Counted from the first letter of the stretch, positions 31,970-41,426 are shown. The stretch is DNA of 64,000 bases from Ruminococcus sp. (GCA_017470535.1 JAFUYP010000076.1:1-64000), one strand, 5' to 3'. Translations and numbers: made by a program. Notes: generated from the letters alone by a model not told the origin.

Positions 31970-33887
31970 CATCAAGCCTCCTCACTGTAACAGTACCGTC
32001 ACCCGTGTCAAGCTCTATCTCAACAGGGGAGAGGTCTGTAAAATATACATCATCTCTATTATACACCTTTTTGCCGCAAATGACAACACCCTCGCCGTCA
32101 CTTGTCAAAAAAGTTATCTTTTCTTTGTCTGCCGCCGCCTTACCCGAGCATATGCTCACATTCCCTGTGTACTTCAAAGCGCTGTTAAGGCTCACGCTGT
32201 CGGGTATATCATCAGATGTTATCACAGCATCTATCTGCTGTATGCCTTTTTTGAGTGCTAAGCAGTCGGTGAGATAAGCGTTTATCTTTCCCGACGGCTG
32301 GATGTACACGCTCTCGTCGTTTGTATTTATAAGCACGCAGTCTTTTCCGCTGCCGTTTACAAAGGCGGTAATGAATATCTTTCCCCTTGACAGATACCTG
32401 CCAAAAGCCGACACCACGATAAGCACCGCCGCCGATACTGCATAGCATAATACCAGTGTGCGCTTTTTGCAAACTAAAAGCATTACTATCACCGGCACAC
32501 AGCAAAGCATAACGACCGCCGCCCTTACTTCGTCTGTGTGCATATCGAGCGAAGCAAACGGCAGCTGCGAGAGCTTTTGAGTGAGCGCAGTCACACCCTT
32601 CATCATAAGCCCCGACAGCCATATAAAATACTCCGACAGCACAGGTATCACAGGGGAAAGGCACAGTCCCACGACCGCAAGCACCATTATGAAGCTGCAA
32701 ACCGGTATTATCAGAAGATTTGTAAGAGGGGATATAATGGATATCTCCTCAAAGAGCAGGGCACTGAGCGGCATTATAAGGAGCGACACGCATATCACCG
32801 ATATGACAGAGTATTCTCTGCCCATCGGCGGATACTGCTTGTCACGGTTCATGCGCTCTCCGATATAGGACGCAAACGCTGTGCAGCCGAGCGATCCTGT
32901 GAATGACAGCTGATACGAATACGCCCCCACGCAGTAGGGAGATATAACAGTTATCACAAACCCTGCGATCGCAAGTGATGTGAGCGCATCGCCCGGGCGC
33001 TTTGCAAGAGATGAGAGCAGCAGTACGCTCACCATGAACGCTGCCCTCACCGCCGATACCGACAGCCCCGAGAAAACTGCGAGCAGCCATGCCAGCATTA
33101 TCATTATAACGGCACTTATGCGCCTTTTGCTGACAAGCACCTGTATTACACCTGCCGCCGCTGAAAGGATAATAGCGATGTGCGTCCCCGAAAATGCAAA
33201 TATATGCCCGATGCCTGCACGGTAGAGCGCCTCCTCGTCTGCATCCGAAACACCGCTGCGCTCACCTGTGAGCATGGCTGCCAAGAATTTTCCGCCGTCG
33301 CCGCCCTGTGTAACGAGCCTGTCCTGCACATAGTCACGCAAGCCCCTGACACGGCGGAATATCATATGCTTATCCCCTGAAATGACCGATATGCTCTGCG
33401 CCTTTTTGCCGTTTAGGAAAATGCCGTTTGCCTTGTTGTATTCTTCCCGGCTGTCGGTAAAGCGCACAGGCGTGCACAGCCCCTCCACCTCATCGCCGTA
33501 GTCAAGGCTTTGAAAGTCATCACCGCCCACGCTTACATTTATCCTGCTGCCCGAGATGCCGTTTATCTCACCGCTTACAGTTATCCTGCCGCCGCTCTGG
33601 TACGGCGTTTTATCAAAAACATAGCCCCTGACGGTGCATGGTACGCCGTCAAAGGCTGTGATGTCATCATATACAAAATGTGTGTAGGCGCTGCTGTAAA
33701 CGCACCCTGCCACAAATGACACCGTGCAGAGTACGATATACTTTCTTATACCCCCGAAAAACGCAAAGGCTGCCGATGAAAGGGAAACCAAAAACAGCAC
33801 CGCTGCCCACATATACGCCCCTGCATAAAAGCAGAGCAAAAGCCCTGCCTGAAACGGGATAAGAGAAAAGCACGCCTTTCTTACCAT
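31947..33887 (-). CDS. comEC: ComEC/Rec2 DNA-uptake channel, degenerate C-terminal domain
   Basis: 646 residues. An N-terminal OB-like DUF4131 region is followed by the competence domain: ALYRAGIGHIFAFSGTHIAI is the family hallmark (LSHLLAVSGLHV). The C-terminal metallo-beta-lactamase-like part is present (SGKDCVLINTNDESVYIQPSG) but I see no HxHxDH metal site where it should follow; the place reads VITSDDIPDSVSLN. The channel would thus rely on another nuclease or have no strand degradation. Together with the ComEA-like protein at 47352 it suggests natural transformation. Confidence 0.85.
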   Translation of the reverse strand: MVRKACFSLIPFQAGLLLCFYAGAYMWAAVLFLVSLSSAAFAFFGGIRKYIVLCTVSFVAGCVYSSAYTHFVYDDITAFDGVPCTVRGYVFDKTPYQSGGRITVSGEINGISGSRINVSVGGDDFQSLDYGDEVEGLCTPVRFTDSREEYNKANGIFLNGKKAQSISVISGDKHMIFRRVRGLRDYVQDRLVTQGGDGGKFLAAMLTGERSGVSDADEEALYRAGIGHIFAFSGTHIAIILSAAAGVIQVLVSKRRISAVIMIMLAWLLAVFSGLSVSAVRAAFMVSVLLLSSLAKRPGDALTSLAIAGFVITVISPYCVGAYSYQLSFTGSLGCTAFASYIGERMNRDKQYPPMGREYSVISVICVSLLIMPLSALLFEEISIISPLTNLLIIPVCSFIMVLAVVGLCLSPVIPVLSEYFIWLSGLMMKGVTALTQKLSQLPFASLDMHTDEVRAAVVMLCCVPVIVMLLVCKKRTLVLCYAVSAAVLIVVSAFGRYLSRGKIFITAFVNGSGKDCVLINTNDESVYIQPSGKINAYLTDCLALKKGIQQIDAVITSDDIPDSVSLNSALKYTGNVSICSGKAAADKEKITFLTSDGEGVVICGKKVYNRDDVYFTDLSPVEIELDTGDGTVTVRRLDDGFDLSE

Positions 33888-33894
33888 TTTACTG

Positions 33895-34236
33895 TCAGCC
33901 TGCCGGCCATGCGAGCGGTCTGCCTGCTAACAGGTGGAAGTGTATGTGGAACACGCTCTGACCTGCGCTCTCGCCGCAGTTTGAAACTACACGGAAGCCG
34001 TCATCAAGCCCCTTGTCCTTTGCTATCTTTGCTATGACCTCATAGATGTGCGAGATAACAGCGGAGTTAGTCTCATTAACTTCATCGAGCTTTGAGATAT
34101 GCTCTTTGGGGATAACAAGGTAATGCACCGGTGCTGTGGGCTTTATGTCCTCAAACACATACACCGTTTCGTCCTCGTATACCTTTGTCGAGGGTATCTC
34201 ACCCTTTACTATCTTGCAGAAAAGACAATCATTCAT
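33895..34236 (-). CDS. HIT-family nucleotide hydrolase (HinT-like)
   Basis: 113 residues. CLFCKIVKGEIPS is the usual start, and FHIHFHLLAGRPLAWPAG carries the histidine triad (HxHxHxx) with the C-terminal tail typical of HinT purine-nucleoside phosphoramidases. Both Cys of CLFC, a frequent zinc ligand pair, are present. It lies 7 nt before comEC on the same strand, with GGAGTTTT upstream. Confidence 0.92.
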   Translation of the reverse strand: MNDCLFCKIVKGEIPSTKVYEDETVYVFEDIKPTAPVHYLVIPKEHISKLDEVNETNSAVISHIYEVIAKIAKDKGLDDGFRVVSNCGESAGQSVFHIHFHLLAGRPLAWPAG

Positions 34237-34253
34237 TTTAAAAACTCCTTTAC

Positions 34254-35345
34254 TTATACAAGCCTTCTCTCGTCGCAGTATTCGCAGACGAGCAGGCTTT
34301 CATTTCCCTTGAAGTATTTCGGCAGATAAAGCTCGTGATTTGTCACGCACCCGGGGTTTGAGCATTTTACCCCCTTATGCTCTCTGCCTATGATGAGCGG
34401 CAGGCTCTTGCCCTGCTCCTTTGATTCGAGTATCGTTAAGATCAGCGCCATTCTGACATACATTCCGTATTTTGCCTGCTTGAAATACAAAGCTCTCTCG
34501 TCATCATCGACCTCCATTGCTATCTCGTCCACTCTCGGCAGAGGGTGGAGTATAACAAGGTCGTGTTTTGCGTTTTCGAGATTTTTGCGGTCAAGGATAT
34601 AATAGCCTTTTTGCTGTAAATACTCTTCCTTTGTAGCAAATCTCTCCTGCTGTATCCTTGTCATGTAAAGCACATCAAGCTCGGGCATAGCTTCGTCAAG
34701 GCTCCTTACCTCCTTGAAATCAAGCCCCGATGCGGAGAGGATATCCTTTATGTACACAGGCAGCGACAGCTCGTTTGTCGATATAAGCACAAAGCGGTTG
34801 TTTTTAAAGCAGCTCATAGCTTTTATCAGCGAGTGTACCGTCCTGCCGTTTTTAAGGTCGCCGCAAAGCCCTATCGTCAGCCCCTCGAGCGTGCCCTTTT
34901 CCTCTTTTAGCGTCAGAAGATCGGTAAGCGTCTGTGTCGGGTGCAGATGACCGCCGTCGCCTGCGTTTATCACAGGACACTCCGCCGTGAGCGCTGCTGC
35001 CTTTACAGAGCCTGCCATAGGGTGACGCATGACCATGATGTCAGCGTAGCCTGAAACTATCTTTGTTGTGTCCTTCAGGTTCTCGCCCTTTGCGACAGAC
35101 GAGGTCGCCGGGTTGTCAAAGCCTATTATAGTGCCGCCGAGCCGCAGCATCGCCGTCTGGAACGACATCTGCGTCCTTGTTGACGGCTCGTAGAAAAGCG
35201 TGCCCATTATCTTGCCCTTGCAGGCATCGGCATAATCAGAGGGAGCTTTTATTATCTCATGCGCCCGTTCAAGCAGCGAAAGCCACCAGTCAACAGGATA
35301 GTCATTCAGGTCTATAAGATTCAAGTAGTTATTAGTCTTAGGCAT
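34254..35345 (-). CDS. pyrB: Aspartate carbamoyltransferase with PyrI-like zinc tail
   Basis: 363 residues. Carbamoyl-phosphate site YEPSTRTQMSFQTAMLRLGG, MRHPMAGS, and DGGHLHPTQTLTDLLTL are intact catalytic motifs of pyrimidine synthesis step two. After the usual ~310 residues comes an extra tail with CSNPGCVTNHE and CEYCDERR, the four-Cys zinc motif of the regulatory chain PyrI, but the PyrI allosteric nucleotide domain is absent. A promoter (35368-35396) lies directly upstream; no attenuator is seen. Confidence 0.9.
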   Translation of the reverse strand: MPKTNNYLNLIDLNDYPVDWWLSLLERAHEIIKAPSDYADACKGKIMGTLFYEPSTRTQMSFQTAMLRLGGTIIGFDNPATSSVAKGENLKDTTKIVSGYADIMVMRHPMAGSVKAAALTAECPVINAGDGGHLHPTQTLTDLLTLKEEKGTLEGLTIGLCGDLKNGRTVHSLIKAMSCFKNNRFVLISTNELSLPVYIKDILSASGLDFKEVRSLDEAMPELDVLYMTRIQQERFATKEEYLQQKGYYILDRKNLENAKHDLVILHPLPRVDEIAMEVDDDERALYFKQAKYGMYVRMALILTILESKEQGKSLPLIIGREHKGVKCSNPGCVTNHELYLPKYFKGNESLLVCEYCDERRLV

Positions 35346-35367
35346 TGTTGATCCCTCCGTTAATGGT

Positions 35368-35396
35368 ATTATACCATATTACAGGAAAAATTTCAA
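35368..35396 (-). promoter_or_regulatory. pyrB promoter
   Basis: Minus strand TTGAAA, 17-nt spacer, TATAAT; the -10 lies within the palindrome GGTATTATACC. Confidence 0.75.
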
Positions 35397-35398
35397 TA

Positions 35399-35425
35399 GG
35401 CGGCCTTAAATTTTTTAAGACCGCC
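35399..35425 (-). terminator. Terminator of the small lipoprotein gene
   Basis: GGCGGCCTTAAA (35399-35410) pairs with TTTAAGACCGCC (35414-35425) with one mismatch. It abuts the pyrB promoter. Confidence 0.65.
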
Positions 35426-35459
35426 CATGGTTATGTTATTTTGTTATTATGCGATATGC

Positions 35460-35861
35460 TCAGACGTTTGTACCTGCATCACTGCCCTCGACTTCTGTGA
35501 TCTCCAGCATATCCTCATCAACGCCGAGCTTTTCAAGACTTTCCTTGAATTTATCAAGATAGCCTTTCTCGACTTTGATCTCAATAACATTCCTGCTTGC
35601 AACGATCGCTGCCTCAACAAGGTGTATTTCCTTGTGATTCTCTGACAGTTTCTCCTGTGCTTTTTCAAGTTCATCGGTAGAATACTTTGCCTGATCGTCA
35701 GCCTCATCTGAGCTTTCGGCGGTTGTTGAAACAGTATTTGCCTGAGTTGCCTTCACATCCTTGTCATCAGTTTCGGAACTGCCGCACCCTGCAAGCATCA
35801 AGACGCTTAATGCCGCTGAAAGAATAAGAGATTTTCTTTTCATATTCCAAATCACAATCAT
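35460..35861 (-). CDS. Small lipoprotein, unknown function
   Basis: 133 residues from the ATG at 35861, 9 nt after AAGGAG; the ATG at 35843 (MKRKSLIL) is an alternative. Lipobox LAGC. An acidic Ser/Thr linker leads to a folded part with KYSTDELEKAQEKLSENHKEIHLVEAAIVASRNVIEIKVEKGYLDKFKESLEKLGVDEDMLEI; the alternating helix and strand suggest a small alpha/beta domain. The neighbours do not indicate a role. No gene lies between it and the MurT promoter (35862-36090). Confidence 0.65.
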   Translation of the reverse strand: MIVIWNMKRKSLILSAALSVLMLAGCGSSETDDKDVKATQANTVSTTAESSDEADDQAKYSTDELEKAQEKLSENHKEIHLVEAAIVASRNVIEIKVEKGYLDKFKESLEKLGVDEDMLEITEVEGSDAGTNV

Positions 35862-36090
35862 AATAATCATCTCCTTGATCGTACTATACAACTTTACAAA
35901 TGATCAAAATATAATGTGCCGCACTGTTCTATGTATTTATTATATTATAGGGTCTTGTTTTTTGTCAAGCAGATTTAACCAATTTCGTCGCCCTGTACCA
36001 CACGCTTAGAAAAAGTTTGTACACCTTTTTTTGCACCCTTTGCAACAAAACCGTTTTCGTAAAAAACACAGCATTTTTTATGTCCGCTTA

Positions 36091-36119
36091 TTGCATTTTT
36101 TTGAATACTGTGCTATAAT
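36091..36119 (+). promoter_or_regulatory. murT-gatD promoter
   Basis: TTGCAT (36091-36096), 17-nt spacer, TATAAT (36114-36119). Confidence 0.75.
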
Positions 36120-36156
36120 AAATAAGTTAAAGATAAATACAAAGGACGGATATATA

Positions 36157-37551
36157 ATGGGAATAAGATCGGCTTTTGCGGTCATGGCTGGAAAATTCAC
36201 AGCAAAAATACTGCATATACTCGGCAGGGGCGCTACCTCACTTCCCGGGGTGGTAACGCTCAAGATATGCCCGGACGTTCTCGGCGCACTTGCAAAAAAC
36301 ATCAAGGTCATCTGCGTCACAGGCACCAACGGCAAGACCACTACCTGCCATGCTATCACCGATATGATCTCGGCAAACGGCTACACTTTTCTTACAAACG
36401 GCGCCGGCGCCAATATGCTAAACGGCGTTGTCGGCTGCTTTATGGACGCTGCCACTGTCACGGGCAAGGTCAGGCGTGATTACGCCGTGCTTGAATGTGA
36501 CGAGGCGAGCCTTAAAAACATAACCAAGAGCTTTAAGGGGCTTGATGTTACGGTCGTGGTGACAAATATCTTCCGTGACCAGCTCGACCGCTACGGCGAG
36601 GTGCTGACGACCCTTGACCTTATTCAGAAAGGTCTTGCATTTGTTCCTGATGCGACGCTGTGCCTTAATGCCGACTGCTCGCTGACCTCGTCACTTGCTG
36701 AGAGTGTAAAGCACAAAAAGCATTACTTCTTCGGTATCAACTGCGGCTTTGAGAATTCAAGCTCGACGGATATTTCAGATGCGGTCTACTGCATAAAGTG
36801 CAAGACCAAGTATAAATATCATTCAAGCACATTCGGTCACTTAGGCGACTTCTACTGCGAAAACTGCGGCTACCACAGGCAAAAGCCGTATATTGCGATA
36901 GAGCAGGTAAAGGCCTTCAAGCCGGCATCTGCCGAGGTCACGATGTCGATAGACGGTAAAAGCTATGACACCGAGATAACGCTCCCCGGTGCGTATAATC
37001 TGTATAACGGTCTTGCGGCGGCGATAGTCGGCAAGACGATAGGGCTTGATGATGAGACTGTCATAAGCTCAATGAAAAAGCTGACGACACCTTTCGGCAG
37101 AATGGAGCATATACCGCTCACCGACAAGGGTGTCGAGCTTATACTTGTAAAGAACCCGGCAGGCTTTAATGAAGTCATATCCTTCCTTACAGCGCACTGT
37201 ACGGGCGAGGACGATATACTGTTCGGGCTGAATGACAACTCGGCGGACGGCACTGACGTTTCGTGGATATGGGACGTAGAGTTTGAAAAGCTAAGCGTCA
37301 GGATAGCTGAGATAACAAATGACAAGCAGACGTTTTTCTTCACCGGCAAGCGTGGTGAGGACTTGCAGGTAAGGCTCAAATACGCAGGCTTTGACACAGA
37401 GAAGTTCAGGCTCGACAAGGACTACCGCACACTGATACAGACGATAAAGTCTACCGGCAGACACACATATATGGTGCTTTCCTACACGGTGATGCTTGCC
37501 TTCCGTGACAAGCTCGGCGAGGTAGTGGAGCTTAAAAAGTACGCAAGATAG
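36157..37551 (+). CDS. murT: Lipid II isoglutaminyl synthase, MurT subunit
   Basis: 464 residues from ATG 36157 (AAAGGACGGA upstream); a longer frame back to 36031 spans the promoter. The Mur-ligase P-loop VTGTNGKTTT, the four-Cys ribbon (YCIKCKTKY ... FYCENCGY) and the C-terminal DUF1727 part (PAGFNEVISFL) define MurT. With GatD it amidates the D-Glu of lipid II in the cytoplasm, needed for cross-linking in many Gram-positives. It is 11 nt from gatD. Confidence 0.93.
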   Translation: MGIRSAFAVMAGKFTAKILHILGRGATSLPGVVTLKICPDVLGALAKNIKVICVTGTNGKTTTCHAITDMISANGYTFLTNGAGANMLNGVVGCFMDAATVTGKVRRDYAVLECDEASLKNITKSFKGLDVTVVVTNIFRDQLDRYGEVLTTLDLIQKGLAFVPDATLCLNADCSLTSSLAESVKHKKHYFFGINCGFENSSSTDISDAVYCIKCKTKYKYHSSTFGHLGDFYCENCGYHRQKPYIAIEQVKAFKPASAEVTMSIDGKSYDTEITLPGAYNLYNGLAAAIVGKTIGLDDETVISSMKKLTTPFGRMEHIPLTDKGVELILVKNPAGFNEVISFLTAHCTGEDDILFGLNDNSADGTDVSWIWDVEFEKLSVRIAEITNDKQTFFFTGKRGEDLQVRLKYAGFDTEKFRLDKDYRTLIQTIKSTGRHTYMVLSYTVMLAFRDKLGEVVELKKYAR

Positions 37552-37562
37552 GGGGAATTGAT

Positions 37563-38288
37563 ATGGACAAAATAAAAATATGCCACCTCTACCATGATGT
37601 GCTGAACCTATACGGCGATACCGGCAACGTCATCACAATGAAAAAACGCCTTGAATGGCGTGGCTTTGAAACGGAGGTCACAGACCTCTCGTTCGGAGAA
37701 TTTGACCTAAGCTCCAAGTATGATATTATCTTCATAGGAGGCGGTCAGGATTTTGAGCAGGGGATACTTACAGAGGATCTTTTTAAGTATAAATCGGGCT
37801 GGCTCAAAGAGCAGATAGAAAATGGCACTGTTGTCCTTGCTATCTGCGGCGGCTATCAGATGCTCGGCAATTACTATATCACCGACAAGGGCGAGAATAT
37901 AAAGTTCTTAGGCGCTGTGGATATTTATACAAAGGCGTCGAGTCCGAGAATGATAGGCAATATAGTTTACTCCACAGAGCTTAACGGAAAAAGCCCTGTT
38001 GCGGCGTTTGAGAACCATTCCGGCAAGACATATCTCGGCAAGGGCGTCTCACCGCTCGGCAAGGTAGTCAAGGGCTTTGGCAACAACGGCGAGGATGGCA
38101 CAGAGGGCGCAAGGTATAAAAACGTGTTCGCCACCTACGGTCACGGACCGCTGCTTCCCAAAAACCCTGTGCTTTGTGACAGCATACTGCTAACAGCGCT
38201 TAAAGCTCATGGTGTAAGTGACCTCTCTGAGCTTGACGACAGGGTAGAGAACGCAGCACTCGAAAACGCACTCGGACTTTACGGATAA
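37563..38288 (+). CDS. gatD: Lipid II isoglutaminyl synthase, GatD glutaminase subunit
   Basis: 241 residues. Class I glutamine amidotransferase-like: FIGGGQDFEQGI forms the oxyanion region, AICGGYQMLG carries the nucleophilic Cys and YGHGPLLPKNP the catalytic His. It supplies ammonia to MurT. GGGGGAATTG stands upstream. The short gene at 38303 follows by 14 nt and may be co-transcribed. Confidence 0.93.
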   Translation: MDKIKICHLYHDVLNLYGDTGNVITMKKRLEWRGFETEVTDLSFGEFDLSSKYDIIFIGGGQDFEQGILTEDLFKYKSGWLKEQIENGTVVLAICGGYQMLGNYYITDKGENIKFLGAVDIYTKASSPRMIGNIVYSTELNGKSPVAAFENHSGKTYLGKGVSPLGKVVKGFGNNGEDGTEGARYKNVFATYGHGPLLPKNPVLCDSILLTALKAHGVSDLSELDDRVENAALENALGLYG

Positions 38289-38302
38289 GGGGAGGCAGTC
38301 TT

Positions 38303-38599
38303 ATGATGCACGGTCTTTTTGATATGCCGACATTTACCTATTTTGATTTTAAGAATATCTGGACGGGCAGCATTTACAGGGAGTTCAATTTCAAGATATT
38401 CCCGGTAAAAACTGATGAGCTCAAAGAGCTTAAAACGATAATATGGTTCGGCAAAAAGAGCTTTGACAATGTCACCGAGGAGGACTATTATAAAACGCTG
38501 CACCATGAGTTTTCTCCGGAGGGGTATGAAAAGCTGCTCGAAGAGCTTAATTTTGAAGCCAAAGAATTCGGCAAGACACACAGAACGATATTTTACTGA
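38303..38599 (+). CDS. Small conserved-looking protein after gatD, unknown
   Basis: 98 residues with GGGGAGG upstream and a terminator right after, so it is a genuine last gene of the murT-gatD operon. FTYFDFKNIWTGSIYREFNFKIFP and EEDYYKTLHHEFSPEGYEKLLEEL show mixed strands and helices with many aromatic residues. It has no signal peptide or membrane segment. I do not recognise it; its position suggests a cytoplasmic role near wall-precursor amidation, which is only a guess. Confidence 0.65.
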   Translation: MMHGLFDMPTFTYFDFKNIWTGSIYREFNFKIFPVKTDELKELKTIIWFGKKSFDNVTEEDYYKTLHHEFSPEGYEKLLEELNFEAKEFGKTHRTIFY

Positions 38600-38602
38600 T
38601 AA

Positions 38603-38638
38603 AAAAGCACTGCGGTCATTTTTGATCACAGTGCTTTT
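38603..38638. terminator. Terminator between convergent genes
   Basis: AAAAGCACTG (38603-38612) pairs with CAGTGCTTTT (38629-38638), with an inner GGTCA/TGATC stem. It serves both the gatD operon and the adaptor gene. Confidence 0.85.
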
Positions 38639-38641
38639 GTG

Positions 38642-39631
38642 TTATTCGTTTATGATTATCTCCTCGCCGCCGGAAAGACCGTTGGTTATCTCGACCTTTT
38701 CGCCGTCGTCGATGCCAAGCTCTACGTCCTGTTCTATCTTGACGCCATCGACCAGCAGGTTTACAAAGTTTCGCTCATTGATAGTCTTGATAGCTTTTTT
38801 GGGAACAGTCACCACATCGGTCTTGTCGTACACATCAAAGCATACTCTGTACTTGCCTGCGCCCGAGACCATAGGGTCATCGCACTTTATCTCGTAGGCG
38901 TACTGTATCATCTCGCCCTCGCCAAGCTCACGCATACCGGTGACTATGCCCTCGGCTTCGCCTGTCGTGCTTGTGATTATCGCCCTTGTGCCGTAGCCGA
39001 CGCTTTCCATTTTCTGGAGCATCTTGCAGGAAAGCTCGTTCTGGCTCGAATCGCTTATCGAGCAGAATATCCCGGGATCTACGATAGTATTTACATTGAG
39101 CTGTCTGTCATGGTCGTTGATGTAGTTTATAGTACCGTCGCAGGGAGCTTTGATAGTATACTCTGCAAGGTCACGTTCAAGAGAGTCCATGTTTAGCTTT
39201 TGCAGCTCGTAGTCTATCCTTGCATACTCCAACTCGGAAGCAGAGGTCTTTGAGCTTTTGAGCAGCTTGTTATAAGTTTCCTCAGACTGGTCGAGCCACA
39301 CCTGAGCCTCTTCTATCTGCTCTTCAATATCCTCACTCCTGAGAACGCACAGCACGTCGCCTTTCTTGACGGTCTTGTTTATCTCGACGTTTATCTCGGC
39401 TATCTGCCCGTTTTTCGGGAAATACACCACCGAATCGTGCGACACGCCGTAGGACGCTTCTCCGTAATACTTTTCAGAGATGTCGCCTATCTCTGCGGTA
39501 GTAGTATTATACACCGGCGTACTCGTTTCGAGGATAGGTATAGATATATCGGTTTCTTCGCTCTTTTCACCGCACCCGGCAAGCAAGCCTGCAAGCGTCA
39601 GCGCAAGAGCAGCGGTAAGTATTCTTTTCAT
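38642..39631 (-). CDS. HlyD/RND-type efflux adaptor lipoprotein
   Basis: 329 residues. Lipobox LAGC, a lipoyl-like half (VYFPKNGQIAEINVEINKTVKKGDVLCVL), a helical hairpin (EEQIEEAQVWLDQSEETYNKLLKSSKT), the second lipoyl half (YTIKAPCDGTINYIN) and a beta-barrel end (VVTVPKKAI). Such adaptors link an ABC (MacB-like) or other pump to the exterior. No pump gene is adjacent, so it is an orphan or acts with a distant partner. Confidence 0.8.
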   Translation of the reverse strand: MKRILTAALALTLAGLLAGCGEKSEETDISIPILETSTPVYNTTTAEIGDISEKYYGEASYGVSHDSVVYFPKNGQIAEINVEINKTVKKGDVLCVLRSEDIEEQIEEAQVWLDQSEETYNKLLKSSKTSASELEYARIDYELQKLNMDSLERDLAEYTIKAPCDGTINYINDHDRQLNVNTIVDPGIFCSISDSSQNELSCKMLQKMESVGYGTRAIITSTTGEAEGIVTGMRELGEGEMIQYAYEIKCDDPMVSGAGKYRVCFDVYDKTDVVTVPKKAIKTINERNFVNLLVDGVKIEQDVELGIDDGEKVEITNGLSGGEEIIINE

Positions 39632-39788
39632 AATTGACCTCGGAAAGCTTTCATTTACTTAACAAATAACAGCCTTAACTATAAATGACTGTCTTGCTTT
39701 ATGCCTATGTTTATTTTATCATTTTGGCGCTGCAATTACAACACCCGGCAAAAAGTTTGTAGCTTTTCACAACTCGAGCGCTGTGTTT

Positions 39789-40913
39789 TTAGCTATTGTG
39801 CATATCACATTCATACTGTAACTGCGTAATTATGCCGTTTGATACAAGACACCCCGATGCTGTCAGGCTTATGCTGTCGCCGTTTATCACGCAAAGACCG
39901 TTTTTCTCAAAGATCTGCGCTTTTGCATAAACACTGTCGGCGGCGGCATTGCCGTAAAGCTCACATATGCGAGAGATGCTGATACCGCTCTTGACTCTCA
40001 GGTGAAGCATTATGTATTCCTGCTTCTCATCATACGGCAGCGGCTCGGGGTCCTCGCTTTGCAAGGGGTCTGTGATATATCTGCCTATATCGGGCGGTAC
40101 GCTGTAACGCTCACCAGCGTACAGAGAATGCGCCGATGCCCCGAAGCCTATATATTCCTCTCCCAGCCAGTATTTGAGGTTGTGCCTGCTCTCAAAGCCT
40201 TTTTGTGAGAAATTTGATATTTCGTACTGACAAAAGCCCTTTTCTTCAAGGCGCTGCGCCATTGCAAGATAAAGCTCGCTCATCTTGTCATCATCAGCTG
40301 TCTGCGCCCTTATGTCATCATTATCAAACGGCGTGCCGCTCTCGATACTTAGCATATACGCCGAGATATGTTTAAGCGGCAGTGAGCAGAGCCTGTCTAT
40401 GCTTTTCAGAAGGCTTTCCCTGTCCTGCCCGGGTGTGCCTGCCATAATATCGCCGGAGATATTGTCAAAGCCTGCCCTGTGCGCTGCAAGGACTGCCTTT
40501 TCTGCCATATCATAATCATGCAGCCTGCCTAAGAGCGCAAGCTCTCTGTCGTCTGCCGACTGTATTCCGAACGACACCCTGCCGATCCCCGACGCAAGGT
40601 ATGCACGCAGCTTGTCCTCACTGACAGAGCAGGGGTTTGCTTCTATCGTTATCTCGGCATTCTTGTCTATTTTAAAATTATCAAACACCCCACACAGAAG
40701 CCTGTCAAGGAGCTTTTCATCAAGTGATGAGGGCGTACCTCCCCCTATATAGACAGTATCGGCACAAAGCCCCTTGTACCTGCCGCTTTTGAAATTCCTG
40801 ATAAGCGCATCAACGTATTTTTCGGCGAGCGCATCATCATACCTCACCGAATAAAAATCGCAGTAAGGACATTTTCTCAGGCACAGGGGTATATGGATAT
40901 ATATTCCCCTCAT
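39789..40913 (-). CDS. hemW: Radical SAM heme chaperone HemW
   Basis: 374 residues. YIHIPLCLRKCPYCDFYSVR holds the CxxxCxxC cluster motif with the CPYCDFYS form typical of HemW; VYIGGGTPSSLDEKLLDRLL and SFGIQSADDRELALLGRLHD follow. It was formerly annotated as an oxygen-independent coproporphyrinogen oxidase but acts in heme delivery. In many Firmicutes it follows lepA; here two membrane-protein genes stand between. Overlaps the preceding gene by 4 nt. Confidence 0.88.
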   Translation of the reverse strand: MRGIYIHIPLCLRKCPYCDFYSVRYDDALAEKYVDALIRNFKSGRYKGLCADTVYIGGGTPSSLDEKLLDRLLCGVFDNFKIDKNAEITIEANPCSVSEDKLRAYLASGIGRVSFGIQSADDRELALLGRLHDYDMAEKAVLAAHRAGFDNISGDIMAGTPGQDRESLLKSIDRLCSLPLKHISAYMLSIESGTPFDNDDIRAQTADDDKMSELYLAMAQRLEEKGFCQYEISNFSQKGFESRHNLKYWLGEEYIGFGASAHSLYAGERYSVPPDIGRYITDPLQSEDPEPLPYDEKQEYIMLHLRVKSGISISRICELYGNAAADSVYAKAQIFEKNGLCVINGDSISLTASGCLVSNGIITQLQYECDMHNS

Positions 40914-41383
40914 TTCCCACCGTCCTCACTGCTGTCAAAGGCGTTGTCTATATACTCTCCTGCTTTTTCGCTGTTTTCTCTGAGCTTCGGCAGGGCTTTG
41001 ATAAAAATGAACTTTATAAAGAACAGAATATATCCAAGTGCGAAAAACTCTGCCGTTGTTTTTAAAAAGTCAACATCCTCCCTGATAGTAAGATAGTAGT
41101 AGCGTGACTTATCCGTCAGAAAGCTCTCAGCCGCCGGGTGTATCACAAGATACATCACTATCCCGATACCTGCGGTATAGACTACCATGCAGGTGTTTCC
41201 GAGCAGCCCCTCCTTTATCGGGAAGCGCAGAAATCTCACCGCACACACAAGCACCCAGATACCTAACAGTATCAGTGCAAATACCTTTGATATATTGGCA
41301 TACGCCTCATAAAACAAGGGTATCAGTACACTTCCGGCAAGCCCGAGTATTATTGAATATTTCATAGGCTCTTTAAGCTCCAT
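40910..41383 (-). CDS. Membrane protein of unknown function between lepA and hemW
   Basis: 157 residues with about four transmembrane segments (YSIILGLAGSVLIPLFY, FALILLGIWVLVCAVRFL, CMVVYTAGIGIVMYLVI, FFALGYILFFIKFIFI) and a charged C-terminal tail. GGAGTGTC upstream. ATGA overlap with hemW shows coupled translation. No family recognised. Confidence 0.65.
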   Translation of the reverse strand: MELKEPMKYSIILGLAGSVLIPLFYEAYANISKVFALILLGIWVLVCAVRFLRFPIKEGLLGNTCMVVYTAGIGIVMYLVIHPAAESFLTDKSRYYYLTIREDVDFLKTTAEFFALGYILFFIKFIFIKALPKLRENSEKAGEYIDNAFDSSEDGGK

Positions 41384-41426
41384 TTGCTGACACTCCTTTT
41401 TTAGCTGATAGTTAAACTTGATACAG

